Below are positions 21,996 to 34,890 of a stretch of DNA of 64,000 nucleotides, one piece after another (position 1 is the stretch's first letter; each line of letters begins with the position of its first letter). The notes under the pieces were generated by a model. That model was given only the letters and a program-made list of their open reading frames with translations. It made no database searches and was not told where the DNA came from. This DNA comes from Cryptomeria japonica (lineage: Eukaryota; Streptophyta; Pinopsida; Cupressales; Cupressaceae). The position numbers were made by a program, and so were the translations under genes. The stretch spans positions 478,914,900 through 478,978,899 of the forward strand of contig NC_081406.1 of NCBI RefSeq assembly GCF_030272615.1. Reading direction: 5' to 3'.

Positions 21996-24900
21996 GCGTG
22001 AGGCCTCACCTCGACTCAGTCTGACATTCAGTGGATTTTATATTTAGACTATGATGGATACTTTATTTTGATGCTTTTTGAGACTTAGAACTTATATGAT
22101 TTCAAGATTTGGATAACATTGCTATGATTTGGTGATTTACTTATATGCTTTATGAGATAGAACACTACATGATTGTTAGATAGGATGATATTACAATGAT
22201 AGATGTCGTTATTGAATTTGCAGGACTTTACGCTGAATATAAAACTATGATGTATGTTTAGTTTATGTGAATTGGGATGAAATTGCTTATGTGAATTTGC
22301 TTGATAAAAGATGTATTCAATCTGTGCAGATGAAAATTGTATGCAAGTAATGATGTGTATTGTTATATTATTGAATTATATTATATATGGATATTTGGAA
22401 GTACTAATGTGTAAATTGAGATGCACAGGAAATTTACCATGTGACCATGGAAATTACAGAGAATCAAACCTAGACTTATGTATGTTCGTAAGCCAGGGGT
22501 TGTCTATTTGGAGAGACAACACCCCGTTTGTGTTGTATTTTATTCGTAACAGTATATGCTGCATGAGTGTTAAGTGTTATTTAAAATTATTGTGTAAAAA
22601 CCACAAGAGACAATTTCATGTTTTATTTTTGTAAAAGTGTTTTATTTGTGTCACTTGACACATGTGTGGATTTAAATTTAAATGTTTTATTTTGTCTCTT
22701 GGTGGGAAAGTGTTTAAATTATAGTGCTTCTTAAATAAAATAATGTGTTGTCATAAATACTTTGGGAATATAATAATTGGGGTGGTCAACTTATGTTTGA
22801 CCCGAAAATAAACTTCAGAGGGGTTTAAAATGGGTTAAATGAACACCTAGGGGTAGTTTAATAGGGTTTCCTAAAGCCCATAAGGTATACCTAGGGGTTA
22901 GGGGTAATTTTAGGCAAGTTTCTCCTTTATAATGATCTTTTTAATGCTTTAAAAATTGGCTTTTTTGAGTTGTGCGAAAATTGAAAATTTAGAAGTTAAA
23001 ATTAATATAGATTTTTCTTATTCGAATAGGAGTCTTTTTGCATTTTTGCTTTCTTTCCCTTTTGGTTTTTAGAAACTTGTGAGAACTCAGAGAGTGAGCT
23101 TCTTAAGCAAGATTTTTGAGAATTGAAGGGTAATCACCCACTCTCCATTTTTGGAGACGAGAGAAATTTTGAAAAGAAAATAATGTTATGGAATAGAAAA
23201 ATTGATTAAGGGTAGAAGGAAAAAGATTCGTGGATTGGACAGCTCTTCATCAAATATCATAATACCTTTGGGCAGATTAAGGTTGGTTTCAATTATTCAT
23301 TATAATGTCTTCTTCTTGCTTATGTCTGGAAGTTTGTTGGTGTAAGAAATCTGTGTTTCTTGAATGTATTTGTTGAAAAATCTTTTGGTATTTTTGCATT
23401 ATGATTTGTGTTGTGTTTCGGGAGTTTCCTCAAGACCTCTTTCTCTTGGGAGAGAAGAGGATCTTGTGGGTGGTAGCAGTGACAACCCTCGAGTGAGAGA
23501 CTCTCTTTTGAGAGCAATCACAAGGGATCTTTGTGTGACCCTTGCTGCATGGCCTGTTTGTGCAATGGGGGTCATAAGGAGGGATATAAGGCTAGAATGC
23601 CTTTGGGGGGGCATAAGGAATAAGGGGTTGAGATTCTTGATATTTTTATTGTGCCATGAGGTGGCTTCTTGTTTATTTCATACTTGCAGTTCTCCTCAGG
23701 GTATTGGTCCACTACCACCCTTTGAAAAGATCATCACCAAAGTGTGGTGCTGTGAAGCCAAGTTGGGAGTGTGTTTGATAATCTGTATGCATTGCCTTCT
23801 ATGTGTTTGCTTGTATGTTACCCATCTAGGAATTGGTTCTCCGAGCTCAGGGGTGGCTACCAGTTAGCCTAGGCTAGGAGGTGAGCACTCCGTGGTCATA
23901 TTTGTGTTTTCTATTATGCAAGAAAGTCAGGAGAAAGAGATTAGGAACCATGAAAAGACACAGAAGATTATTGTTGAAGATACTTAAATCCAGTTGCAAA
24001 TATATGTTTAAATTTGTTATAGAAGTATGCCTCATTCATAGAAAAGAGAAGCAAGTTGTAATTCTTGAAAATAGACTTGAGTTTTATTGTTGTAGCTAAA
24101 CAAAGAAACATCCTATAAATATGCAGAATATCTTAGAGTTGTAAAAGCTTGTTTTATTTCTACTTCTGTTTGGGTTTCAGAAAAAGAAAAGCCTCTTTGA
24201 GTTGCATGTAAAAGCTTCTTTTGTATTATGGAAAAATTAGTTTCAAATAAATTTTATCTATATTCTACTTGTTGAAAAGTATGGGATATTTTGCTGAACA
24301 ATTCTAAGTATTAAAAAAAAAAATAAGAGTGTTTTAAGTAATTGTTTTATTAGTGGAAAAATCAATGAATGTGTTTTATTCAGAATAGTATGATGTATTT
24401 TAAGAAAAAGAAAAAAAAGTGTTAGAATAAAAGTTTAGCAAAAGATCTACTTCTATTTCTTTTATCAGCAATTAGAATAAATAAATAAAAGAGCCTAAAT
24501 TATATATCAATTATATATATATATACTTAAATGTTTTTTTGTGCACATGTAATTTTGGATTTACATAATGTGTTTCCCATTGTTACTTTATTTAAAATTT
24601 TGTACGTAAATCTTATTAAAAAAAATATTTGTATTTTTATATATATTCACCCTTAAAACTTTTATATATATAAATTTATATAAATATAAATATAAATATA
24701 TATATATATAAATATATATACATATATATATAAATATATATACATATATATATATATTTATATATAATATATTTAAAAAAATAAATAAATTAAAAAAAAA
24801 AGAGGGAAATTTGGGTCCCACGCGGGCCCCACTATGTGGGCGCACAGTGAGGGCCGCGCGGCACCCACTGTGTGAACACACAGTGCGGGCCATTCGGCTC

Positions 24901-25335
24901 CCACTGTGTGGACACACAGTGGACAGTTGCGGCCGCCACTGTGTGGCCACACAGTGGTGTGAGCCGCTAGCGGCGCCCATTGTGTGGACACACAGTGGTG
25001 CCGCGGCGCCCACTGTGCACCCACACAGTGGCGCCTCGGCCCTCCCTATCGCCTTCTTCGAACCTGCAATGAAAATGGCCGCCGCCTTGGGGTTTCGACC
25101 CTGTTAAAAAATACTCAGTGGTAAACAAAAAAAAAAGGGAATAAGCCCTAGCCCGGGTAGCGCTAGGGTAAATGAATTAAATTTTACATGATAGTTTAGA
25201 GTTGATAATATATTATAAAAAAAAATAGAACCCTAATTAGGGTTGGGAAAATACTGTTTATTAATTTGGAAAGTTATTTTAGAAGAATTAAAATATATAA
25301 ATATATGTAAATATATATATCTATATATATATATA

Positions 25336-25372
<37 letters not shown>

Positions 25373-25873
25373 CTGGTTATATTTGGAGTAAGTAATTAAT
25401 AGAGATTTAAATATTTAAATACCTCTGAATTGGTTTCTAATAGGTAGTAAAAGAAAAAAAAAAAAGAATATACAAATTTATGAATAAAGCCTGGTCTTAT
25501 AAAATTCACATGTATTTAGCGAGTTAAATGCTTAATATTGCCCTAGTTAATTTAATTAGAGCATTAAAATTTTAAAATGGTTGTTTAGACTATATAGTCA
25601 TATTGGAGATTGAATTAATTTTCCTCTCCTATTTCTTTAGCATGATTGATTTAATAAACTAAATGACTAGGTATCTCATGGAGATAAATTTAAACCAGTT
25701 AGTTTTCCGCAATTAGAATTAAACAAATTATCGATGCTTGGTTCGTTTCAGAATTAGCTTGAATATAATTATGGGAATTTCATTAACGCTTGTCGTGTGA
25801 GCAAACTTGTTAATTAATTAGTATTTTATAAAAAAAAATCGTTCCGTTTTTGCCCTAAATTTTGGGCATGACA
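21996..25873 (+). repeat. 5' LTR of Gypsy element E
   Basis: This 3,878-bp LTR starts GTGAGGCCTCACCTCG (the first base is probably a mutated T) and ends GGGCATGACA. The outer part is AT-rich with TA runs near 24500 and 25330. A sharply GC-rich block at 24820-25100 holds a six-unit palindrome array. The frames open inside it (for example 22311-22634 and 23364-23867) recur in the 3' LTR only because the LTRs are copies; no known domain is seen. Confidence 0.92.
24826..25031 (+). repeat. Array of six GC-rich palindromes, E 5' LTR
   Basis: Six imperfect palindromes of about 22 bp, typically CCACTGTGTGGACACACAGT plus GG, are separated by 10-15 bp of GC-rich spacer. Each can form a hairpin with a loop of a few bases. 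The same six are in the 3' LTR at 33701-33904 and a diverged set is in G. Confidence 0.93.
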
Positions 25874-25892
25874 TTTTGGTATCAGAGCAAGG
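25874..25892 (+). promoter_or_regulatory. Primer binding site, element E
   Basis: TTTTGGTATCAGAGCAAGG directly after the LTR contains TGGTATCAGAGC, the initiator-methionine tRNA type site. Confidence 0.9.
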
Positions 25893-26029
25893 TTTCCACA
25901 CTAGGAACCTTACTCACTTACATTTCGCCTTAGAATATTTAAAATTATTTTGTTAAATTGATTTTTGAATTTAATTGAATTTAATTCTAAAAGAAATAAA
26001 TTAATTGTTTTGCCTTATTTCCTCTTAGG

Positions 26030-27358
26030 ATGCCTCCGACGACGCGACAAGCTCGCAAGCGCAGACGGGGTCCTAGACGGGTGCGCATAGCACGCGATGA
26101 GGTAGAGAGGGAGGCATCGGTTCCAGAGGAGAACCCAGAAGCACCTCCCGAACAGCCAAATGAGCCTAACCAAGACCTCTTAGCAGCCATTCAGAATCTT
26201 ATTGGCATAGTTCAGGAAAGGATCCCAGTAGAGAACCCTCAGGTTAGGAGTCATGACTCTGGGAGTCATAGATCTGTTGATAGAGAACGAAGCAGGAGCC
26301 TAGCTTCGATTCCTGTAGAGAGTCAGGGTGGTAATGAGCCAGAGTCTATGCATATGCCAGGACCACCTCCAACGGTGGAACCAGTTTATTTTGAGAGAGA
26401 TCACCGAGATCCAGGGGATCTCGTCAGGGAGGTCATGCGCCTCCAACCACCATCCTTCGGAGGTTCTACAGATGGAGTAGAGGCCGAGGCATGGGTTCTG
26501 AGTCTTGAGAGGTGCTTTGCGTTGCATTCTTATGAGAGCAACTTGAAAGCACGTGTTGCAATTCATCTTCTAAGAGGGACAACCTCCACTTGGTGGAGAT
26601 AGGAAGAGTACAAATGCGGATTAGTTCCTGATACACTCACTTGGGAGATATTCACAGAGAGGTTCCATGAGAGGTACCTATCAGAACACTTTAGGCAGCG
26701 TTGTATAGACAAATTTCATGATCTCCAAAAAAAAGGCTTATCAGTAACCCAGTATGAGAGTAAATTCTTTGAGTTGTTACCTTATGTAGATTATCTAAAG
26801 GATGAGAAACTTCTTGTAAACCGCTTCATTAGGGGATTAAATGCCGGTATAGCTAGGCCTGTTAGGATGTCCACCCCAGAGAGCCTTCGGGTTGCTGTAG
26901 AGAAGGCACTGATTGCCGAGGAAATTCAGGTTAGACCACAGGACAATAGGGATCAGTTTCAGAACCGAAATCCCGCACCTCAGACTTATGGATTCCAGAA
27001 ACCACATTGGAAAGGGAACAACCGAAATTCTCAGGGGTTCTCCAAACCCCCTCCTCCAAAACAGACACCACAGAACTAGAGGCAGAAGCCTCCACAGTAT
27101 CAGCAGGGCTCCAAGCCCAAACAATGGCAGACTCAAGGACAGAAACGTGATCAGAGAGCACAGGGGCAGTACACATAGCCAACGGGGACTCAGCAGTCCT
27201 CCAGGGGTGGGTACAGCGGATCCAGTAGGATAGGAGGTCAGGCATTCTCTAGGCCTCAGGGTGCCTAGTTCCAGGCATGGGGTGCTTTCTTTACGTGTGG
27301 AGCCATGGGGCATATTGCGAGGGATTGCCCTCAGGGATAGGTAGCAGGGAGTCAGCGG
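26030..27358 (+). pseudogene. Gypsy gag, element E (CAG to TAG stops)
   Basis: The frame starts at ATG 26030 (MPPTTRQARKRRRGPRR, basic N-terminus). It carries PPSFGGSTDGVEAEAWVLSL and FALHSYESNLKARVAIHLLR, then WWR-stop-EEYKCG, ERFHERYLSEHFR and NRFIRGLNAGIARPVRM, the retrotransposon gag domain. In-frame TAG codons stand at 26600-26602, 27077-27079, 27176-27178, 27266-27268 and 27337-27339. At 26600, 27077 and 27266 element F still has CAG. The zinc knuckle FFTCGAMGHIARDC has lost its first cysteine; F keeps it as CFTC. Gag and pol are in the same frame. Confidence 0.9.
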
Positions 27359-29278
27359 ATGGCCACTTTAGAGCCGACAGTTGGTGATATGGGTAGGTCC
27401 CATAGAGTATTCACAGCGGTTGACAACCGCCAGGCTGAGCATCAGGCCATGGTTATCAAATCTACAAGTATAATCAAAGGTAACAATGTATCTATTTTGT
27501 TTGATTCAGGAGCTACTGACTCCTTTATATCTCCATTGGTTGTGGAGCGTTGCGGGCTAGTGGCAACTAGATGGGGTGTCAGTTGGGAAGTGAAATTAGC
27601 TTCAGGGGCTAGAGTGTTAGTGGAATCAGAGGTTAGGGCGTGTCAGCTGCAGATTGGCAAGACCACCACTTTAGTAGACCTTAGAGTGACTCCACTTGGA
27701 TCTTACGAAATCGTACTTGGCATGGATTGGCTTTATGCCCACAGAGCCAAGATGGATTGCTGCCTGAAAAAGATCGAGTGTGAGGATGATCATGGTTCGC
27801 CCATAGTTATCACCGGGTTTCAGAGGCCCGTGTCTCTTCGTATGATCTCCACAATGCAGCTTAAGCGGAGCATGAAGGGATGTCAGCTTTTTGCTATCAC
27901 TATCAGTGACAGAGGAGAAGAGGAGGAAAAAGAAACATCGCTCGATGACCATCCTATCCTTAAGGGATATTCAGATGTATTTCCTTCAGAGTTACCGGGA
28001 ATGCCTCCCCATAGAGAGATTGATTTTCATATAGACCTAGTACCAGGAGCCAAGCCAGTTTCCAAAGCGCCTTATAGGATGACCACAAATGAGTTAAATG
28101 AACTTAAAATTCAGCTTGAGGAAATTCTTGAGAAGGGTCATATTCATCCTAGCGTATCCCCTTGGGGTGCACCAGTCATCTTCGTTAAGAAGAAGGATGG
28201 ATCTCTCCGATTGTGTATGGATTATCATCAGCTAAATAAAGTAACCATCAAGAACCGATATCCTTTGCCCAGAATTGATGATTTATTCAACCAGCTTCAG
28301 GGTGCCAAGGTCTTTTCCAAAATAGATCTGAAGTCAGGATACCATCAGTTGAGAATAGTGGAAACTGATATCCACAAGACCGCATTTCGCACTAGATATG
28401 GACACTATGAGTTTACCGTAGTCCCCTTCGGACTTACGAATGCACCAATAGTTTTTATGAGCCTCATGAATGGGGTGTTCCATACCTTTCTGGACCGTTT
28501 TGTTGTTGTGTTTCTCAATGATATACTGATATATTCTCAAAATGAGAAGGAGCATGAGGAGCACCTGAAACAGGTATTGCAGTGTTTGCGGGATAACCAG
28601 TTGTTTGGCAGCCTATCGAAGTGTGCTTTCTTTCGGTCTGAGGTCAAGTACCTTGGGCACGTTATTTCCGGTGATGGGATCTCAGTTGACCCATCAAAGA
28701 TTAGGGCTATTATGGATTGGCCAGTGCCTACCAGTGTGACAGAGGTCAGGAGTTTCATGGGTTTAGCAGGGTATTGCCGACATTTTGTCGAGGGTTTCTC
28801 CAGAGTCGCACACCCTATTACTTCTCTTCAGCGTAAAGAGAAGAAGTTTGAGTGGATAGAGAAGTGCGAGAAGGCCTTTCAGGAACTCAAGAAGGCACTT
28901 ACTAGCGCTCTTATCCTTGTTGTACCAGATCCTTCAGCTGACTTCATGGTTTGTACAGATGCTTCCCTAGAGGGTCTAGGGGCAGTTCTTATGCAGGATG
29001 GTAGGGCCATAGCTTTCAAGTCTAGGAAACTTAAGACTCATGAACTTAATTATCCCACTCATGACCTTGAGCTCACAGCAGTAGTGCATGCACTTGTGAA
29101 GTGGAGACACTTCCTTTTAGGACATCACTTCGAGTTGCATTCAGATCATCAGAGTCTTCAGTACATCTTTACTCAGCCAAACCCTAATGCATGTCAGAGG
29201 AGATGGATGGAGTTCTTGTGAGAATATGATTTTGACGTTCACTACATCAAAGGAAAGGAAAATGTAGTTGCAGTTGCC
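27359..29278 (+). pseudogene. Gypsy protease, reverse transcriptase, RNase H, element E
   Basis: The frame is open for 620 codons from 27359 to a TGA at 29219-29221. The protease motif [15 protein letters not shown] lies near residues 50-64. Reverse transcriptase follows: [20 protein letters not shown] near 263-282, [20 protein letters not shown] near 297-316, [15 protein letters not shown], and the active site [11 protein letters not shown] with asparagine 387 in place of the first catalytic aspartate. RNase H keeps [20 protein letters not shown], the glutamate of [12 protein letters not shown] and the aspartate of [11 protein letters not shown]. The TGA falls in WMEFL-stop-EYDFDVHYI. It reads as a nearly complete but catalytically dead enzyme. 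Confidence 0.93.
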
Positions 29279-30261
29279 TTGAGTAGGAGACGTCACGAGG
29301 TTTACACCATATCCATGGGCACAGATTTGAGAGATCGTATACTTCAGCACTTGCCAGAGGATGGATGGTATGCAGAGGTTTGTCAAGTAGTACGTTCACA
29401 GGTTACGCTAGAAGGGAAATATGTGGATTATTCTTTGGAGTCCGATGGACTGTTACACCACAGAGGGCGCATTTATGTACCTTCCTCCAGAGGGTTGCAA
29501 GAGTTCATTGTCACGGAAGCTCATAGAGCTCCTTATGCAGTGCATCCCGGGGTTAAGAAGTTGCATGCTGACTTGAGGCAGTTGTATCATTGGCCGGGAA
29601 TGCGGCAGCTCATTGCTGGGATAGTAGCTCGATGTCTTGAGTGTCAGAGGGTAAGGCGGAGCACCGCCATCCAGGTGGGTTGCTTCAGTCTCATGCTATA
29701 CCAGAGTGGAAGTGGGATACTATATCCATGGATTTCATCATTGGTCTCCCTATGTCTTCTCGTCGCCATGATGCTATCTTGGTGACAGTTGACAAGTTGA
29801 CCAAAGTAGCTCACTTTTCACCAGTTTGTACTACATTCACAGCTCCAGCAGTAGCACAGGTGTTCTTGCGAGACATTGTTAGACTACATGGCATACCCCA
29901 CAAGATTATTTCTGATAGGGATTCTCTTTTCACTTCTTCCTTTTGGAAGTCATTACAGGTAGCTATGGGCACTAAGCTCAATTTCAGTACAGCCTATCAC
30001 CCAGAGACAGATGGTCAGACAAAGAGGGTCAATCAGGTGTTAGAGGATATGCTTTGTATGTACGTGATGGATCATCAGACCCGGTGGGAGGAGTATCTTC
30101 CCTTAGTGGAGTTTGCCTATAACAATGGGCATCACACTTCTTTGGGGATGCCACCCTATCAGGCATTATATGGCAGGCCTTGCAGGACGCCCTTGAGTTG
30201 GGATCGCATAGAGGATAGAGTTGCTATTGGTCATGAGTTAGTTCGGGATATGGAACAGTAG
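29279..30261 (+). pseudogene. Gypsy integrase, element E (frameshift, dead active site)
   Basis: The H2C2 zinc finger lies in the first frame (HRAPYAVHPGVKKLHADL, then CLECQRV). A one-base loss near 29653 (GTAAGGCGG where the sense needs GTAAAGGCGG) shifts the rest into the frame open from 29641, with WDTISMDFIIGLPMSS, HKIISDRDSLFTSSFW and NFSTAYHPETDGQTKRVNQV. The catalytic glutamate expected in QTERVN is lysine (AAG at 30022-30024). A TAG at 30259-30261 follows DMEQ, probably an old CAG. Confidence 0.9.
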
Positions 30262-30792
30262 GTGGATTTGATTAGGCAGCATCTCAGAGAGGCTCAGGAT
30301 AGACAGAAGAAATATGCCGATGCAAAGAGGATAGATCGTAGCTACTTGGTTGGAGACAGAGTTTTCTTGAGAGTGCGACCGCATAAGAGTCCAATCCATT
30401 ACGGAAAGGGTTCTAAGCTCGCACCTCGCTTTGTAGGACCTTTTGAGATTTTGGAGAGGATAGGCCCAGTTGCCTACCGTTTAGCTTTGCCACCTAGCCT
30501 GTCACACATCCACGATGTGTTTCATGTTTCAGTTTTGAGAAAGTATATCTATGATGAGTCTCACATTTTAGATTGGGATGCCTTGCAGGTGGAGTCAGAC
30601 GAGCAGCTAGCTTTGGAGCCCATTCGCATTTTGGCTCGCTGGACATTGGCCCTTCGAGGTCGAGAGCTGGACCAGGTTAGGGTCCAGTGGGATTGTTATG
30701 ATGAGGTTACGGCTTCATGGGAGGACGCAGCACGTATGAGATCAGAGTACCCCCACCTCTTTGATGAACTCCAGGAGGAAGTTCATGCCTAG
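30262..30792 (+). pseudogene. Gypsy integrase C-terminus and chromodomain-like end, element E
   Basis: The frame continues the integrase protein after the TAG. It has VDLIRQHLREAQDRQKKYAD, VGDRVFLRVRPHKS, the GPFEILERIGPVAYRL beta-barrel block, HDVFHVSVLRKYI, and a C-terminal block EPIRILARWTLALRGRELDQ followed by VRVQWDCYDEVTASWED. The last resembles the chromodomain that guides chromoviruses to heterochromatin. It ends at TAG 30790-30792, just before the polypurine tract. Confidence 0.85.
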
Positions 30793-30802
30793 AGGGGGAG
30801 GA
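30790..30802 (+). promoter_or_regulatory. Polypurine tract, element E
   Basis: TAGAGGGGGAGGA lies directly before the 3' LTR (TGTGAGGCC). It overlaps the stop codon of the polyprotein. Confidence 0.88.
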
Positions 30803-33314
30803 TGTGAGGCCTCACCTCGACTCAGTCTGACATTCAGTGGATTTTATATTTAGACTATGATGGATACTTTATTTTGATTCTTTTTGAGACTTAGAACTTA
30901 TATGATTTCAAGATTTGGATAACATTGCTATGATTTGGTGATTTACTTATATGCTTTATGAGATAGAACACTACATGATTGTTAGATAGGATGATATTGC
31001 AATGATAGATGTCGTTATTGAATTTGCAGGACTTTACGCTGAATATAGAACTATGATGTATGTTTATTTTATGTGAATTGGGATGAAATTGCTTATGTGA
31101 ATTTTCTTGATAAAAGATGTATTCAATCTGTGCAGATGAAAATTGTATGCAAGTAATGATGTGTATTGTTATATTATTGAATTATATTATATATGGATAT
31201 TTGGAAGTACTAATGTGTAAATTGAGATGCACAGGAAATTTACCATGTGACCATGGAAATTACAGAGAATCAAACCTAGACTTATGTATGTTCGTAAGCC
31301 AGGGGTTGTCTATTTGGAGAGACAACACCCCGTTTGTGTTGTATTTTATTCGTAACAGTATATGCTGCATGAGTGTTAAGTGTTATTTAAATTTATTGTG
31401 TAAAAACCACAAGAGACAATTTCATGTTTTATTTTTGTATAAGTGTTTTATTTGTGTCACTTGACACATGTGTGGATTTAAATTTAAATGTTTTATTTTG
31501 TCTCTTGGTGGGAAAGTGTTTAAATTATAGTGCTTCTTAAATAAAATAATGTGTTGTCATAAATACTTTGGGAATATAATAATTGGGGTGGTCAACTTAT
31601 GTTTGACCCGAAAATAAACTTCAGAGGGGTTTAAAATGGGTTAAATGAACACCTAGGGGTAGTTTAATAGGGTTTCCTAAAGCCCATAAGGTATACCTAG
31701 GGGTTAGGGGTAATTTTAGGCAAGTTTCTCCTTTATAATGATCTTTTTAACGCTTTAAAAATTGGCTTTTTTGAGTTGTGCGAAAATTGAAAATTTAGAA
31801 GTTAAATCTAATATAGATTTTTCTCATTCGAATGGGAGTCTTTTTGCATTTTTGCTTTCTTTCCCTTTTGGTTTTTAGAAACTTGTGAGAACTCAGAGAA
31901 TGAGCTTCTTAAGCAAGATTTTTGAGAATTGAAGGGTAATCACCCACTCTCCATTTTTGGAGACAAGAGAAATTTTGAAAAGAAAATAATGTTATGGAAT
32001 AGAAAAATTGATTAAGGGTAGAAGGAAAAAGATTCGTGGATTGGGCAGCTCTTCATCAAATATCATAATACCTTTGGGCAAATTAAGGTTGGTTTCAGTT
32101 ATTCATTATAATGTCTTCTTCTTGCTTATGTCTGGAAGTTTGTTGGTGTAAGAAATCTGTGTTTCTTGAATGTATTTGTTGAAAAATCTTTTGGTTTTTT
32201 TGCATTATGATTTGTGTTGTATTTTGGGAGTTTCCTCAAGACCTCTTTCTCTTGGGAGAGAAGAGGATCTTGTGGGTGGTAGCAGTGACAACCCTCGAGT
32301 GAGAGACTCTCTTTTGAGAGCGATCACAAGGGATCTTTGTGTGACCCTTGCTGCATGGCCTGTTTGTGCAATGGGGGTCATAAGGAGGGATATAAGGCTA
32401 GAATGCCTTTGGGGGGGCATAAGGAATAAGGGGTTGAGATTTTTGATATTTTTATTGTGCCATGAGGTGGCTTCTTGTTTATTTCATACTTGCAGTTCTC
32501 CTTAGGGTATTGGTCCACTACCACCCTTTGAAAAGATCATCACCAAAGTGTGGTGCTGTGAAGCCAAGTTGGGAGTGTGTCTAATAATCTGTATGCATTA
32601 CCTTCTATGTGTTTGCCTGTATGTTACCCATCTAGGAATTGGTTCTCCGAGCTCGGGGGTGGCTACTAGTTAGCTTAGGCTGGGAGGTGAGCAGTCCATG
32701 GTCATATTTGTGTTTTCTATTATGCAGGAAAGTCAAGAGAAAGAGATTAGGAACCATGAAAAGACACAAAAGATTATTGTTGAAGATACTTAAATCCAGT
32801 TGCAAATATATGTTTAAATTTGTTATAGAAGTATGCCTCATTCATAGAAAAGAGAAGCAAGTTGTAATTCTTGAAAATAGACTTGAGTTTTATTGTTGTA
32901 GCTAAACAAAGAAACATCCTATAAATATGCAGAATATCTTAGAGTTGTAAAAGCTTGTTTTATTTCTATTTCTCTTTGGGTTTCAGAAAAAGAAAAGCCT
33001 CTTTGAGTTGCATGTAAAAGCTTCTTTTGTATTATGGAAAAATTAGTTTCAAATAAATTTTATCTATATTCTACTTGTTGAAAAGTATGGGATATTTTGC
33101 TGAAGAATTCTAAGTATTTAAAAAAAAAAAAAGAGTGTTTTAAGTAATTGTTTTATTAGTGGAAAAATCAATGAATGTGTTTTATTCAGAATAGTATGAT
33201 GTATTTTAAGAAAAAGAAAAAAAAGTGTTAGAATAAAAGTTTAGCAAAAGATCTACTTCTATTTCTTTTATCAGCAATTAGAATAAATAAATAAAAGAGC
33301 CTAAATTATATATC

Positions 33315-33418
<104 letters not shown>

Positions 33419-33568
33419 TTAAATGTTTATTTGTGCACATGTAATTTTGGATTTACATAATGTGTTTCCCATTGTTACTTTATTTAAAATTTTGTATGTA
33501 AATCTTATTAAAAAAAATATTTGTATTTTTATATATATTCACCCTTAAAACTTTTATATATATAAATT

Positions 33569-33600
<32 letters not shown>

Positions 33601-33700
33601 TAAATATATATACATATATATATATATATATATTTATATATAATATATTTTAAAAAAAAAAAATTAAAAAAAAAGAGGGAAATTTGGGTCCCACGCGGGC

Positions 33701-33904
33701 CCCACTGTGTGGGCGCACAGTGAGGGCCGCGCGACGCCCACTGTGTGAACACACAGTGCGGGCCATTCGGCTCCCACTGTGTGGACACACAGTGGACGGC
33801 TGCGGCCGCCACTGTGTGGCCACACAGTGTTGTGAGCCGCTAGCGGTGCCCACTGTGTGGACACACAGTGGTGCCGCGGCGCACATTGTGCGCCCACACA
33901 GTGG
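33701..33904 (+). repeat. Array of six GC-rich palindromes, E/F LTR
   Basis: The same six units as at 24826-25031. The first unit is more perfect here (CCCACTGTGTGGGCGCACAG); the fourth and sixth have single changes that weaken one arm. Confidence 0.92.
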
Positions 33905-34180
33905 CGCCTCGGCCCTCCCTGTCGCCTTCTTCGAACCTGCAATGAAAATGGCCGCCGCTTTGGGGTTTCGACCCTGATAAAAAATACTCAGTGGTAAACA
34001 AAAAAAAAAGGGAATAAGCCCTAGCCCGGGTAGTGCTAGGGTAAATGAATTAAATTTTACATGATAGTTTAGAGTTGATAATATATTATAAAAAAAAATA
34101 GAACCCTAATTAGGGTTGGGAAAATATTGTTTATTAATTTGGAAAGTTATTTTAGAAGAATTAAAATATATAAATATATG

Positions 34181-34231
<51 letters not shown>

Positions 34232-34890
34232 CTAGTTATATTTGGAGTAAGTAATTAATAGAGATTTAAATATTTAAATACCTCTGAATTGGTTTCTAAT
34301 AGGTAGTAAAAGAAAAAAAAAAAAAGAATATACAAATTTATGAATAAAGCCTAGTCTTATAAAATTCACATGTATTTAGTGAGTTAAATGCTTAATATTG
34401 CCCTAGTTAATTTAATTAGAGCATTAAAATTTTAAAATGGTTGTTTAGACTATATGGTAATATTGGAGATTGAATTAATTTTCCTCTCCTATTTCTTTAG
34501 CGTGATTGATTTAATAAACTAAATGACTAGGTATCTCGTGGAGATAAATTTAAACCAGTTAGTTTTCCGCAATTAGAATTAAACAAATTATCGATGCTTG
34601 GTTCGTTTCAGAATTAGCTCGAATATAATTATGGGAATTTCATTAACGCTTGTCGTGTGAGCAAACTTGTTAATTAATTAGTATTTTATAAAAAAAAAAT
34701 CGTTCCGTTTTTGCCCTAAATTTTGGGCATGACATTTTGGTATCAGAGCAAGGTTTCCACACTAGGAACCTTACTCACTTACGTTTCGCCTTAGAATATT
34801 TAAAATTATTTTGTTAAATTGATTTTTGAATTTAATTGAATTTAATTCTAAAAGAAATAAATTAATTGTTTTGCCTTATTTCCTCTTAGG

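Noticed and set aside
22311-23867. Frames conserved between 22311-23867 and 31117-32505
   Set aside because: They lie in the two LTRs of element E and are alike only because LTRs are copies of each other; no domain is recognisable.
24826-25031. Possible CRISPR-like array
   Set aside because: The units are palindromes with short GC-rich spacers inside a plant LTR, repeated in both LTRs; no cas genes and not a prokaryotic context.
24588-25107. Overlapping frames with repeated CVHTVGA-like peptides on both strands (also 33480-33977)
   Set aside because: They are produced by the GC-rich palindrome array; being open in several frames reflects the repeat, not a gene.
27671-27952. Minus-strand frames opposite Gypsy gag and pol (also 26837-27313, 35653-36129, 36474-36755)
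   Set aside because: Shadows of the plus-strand polyprotein; they are repeated in F only because E and F are related.
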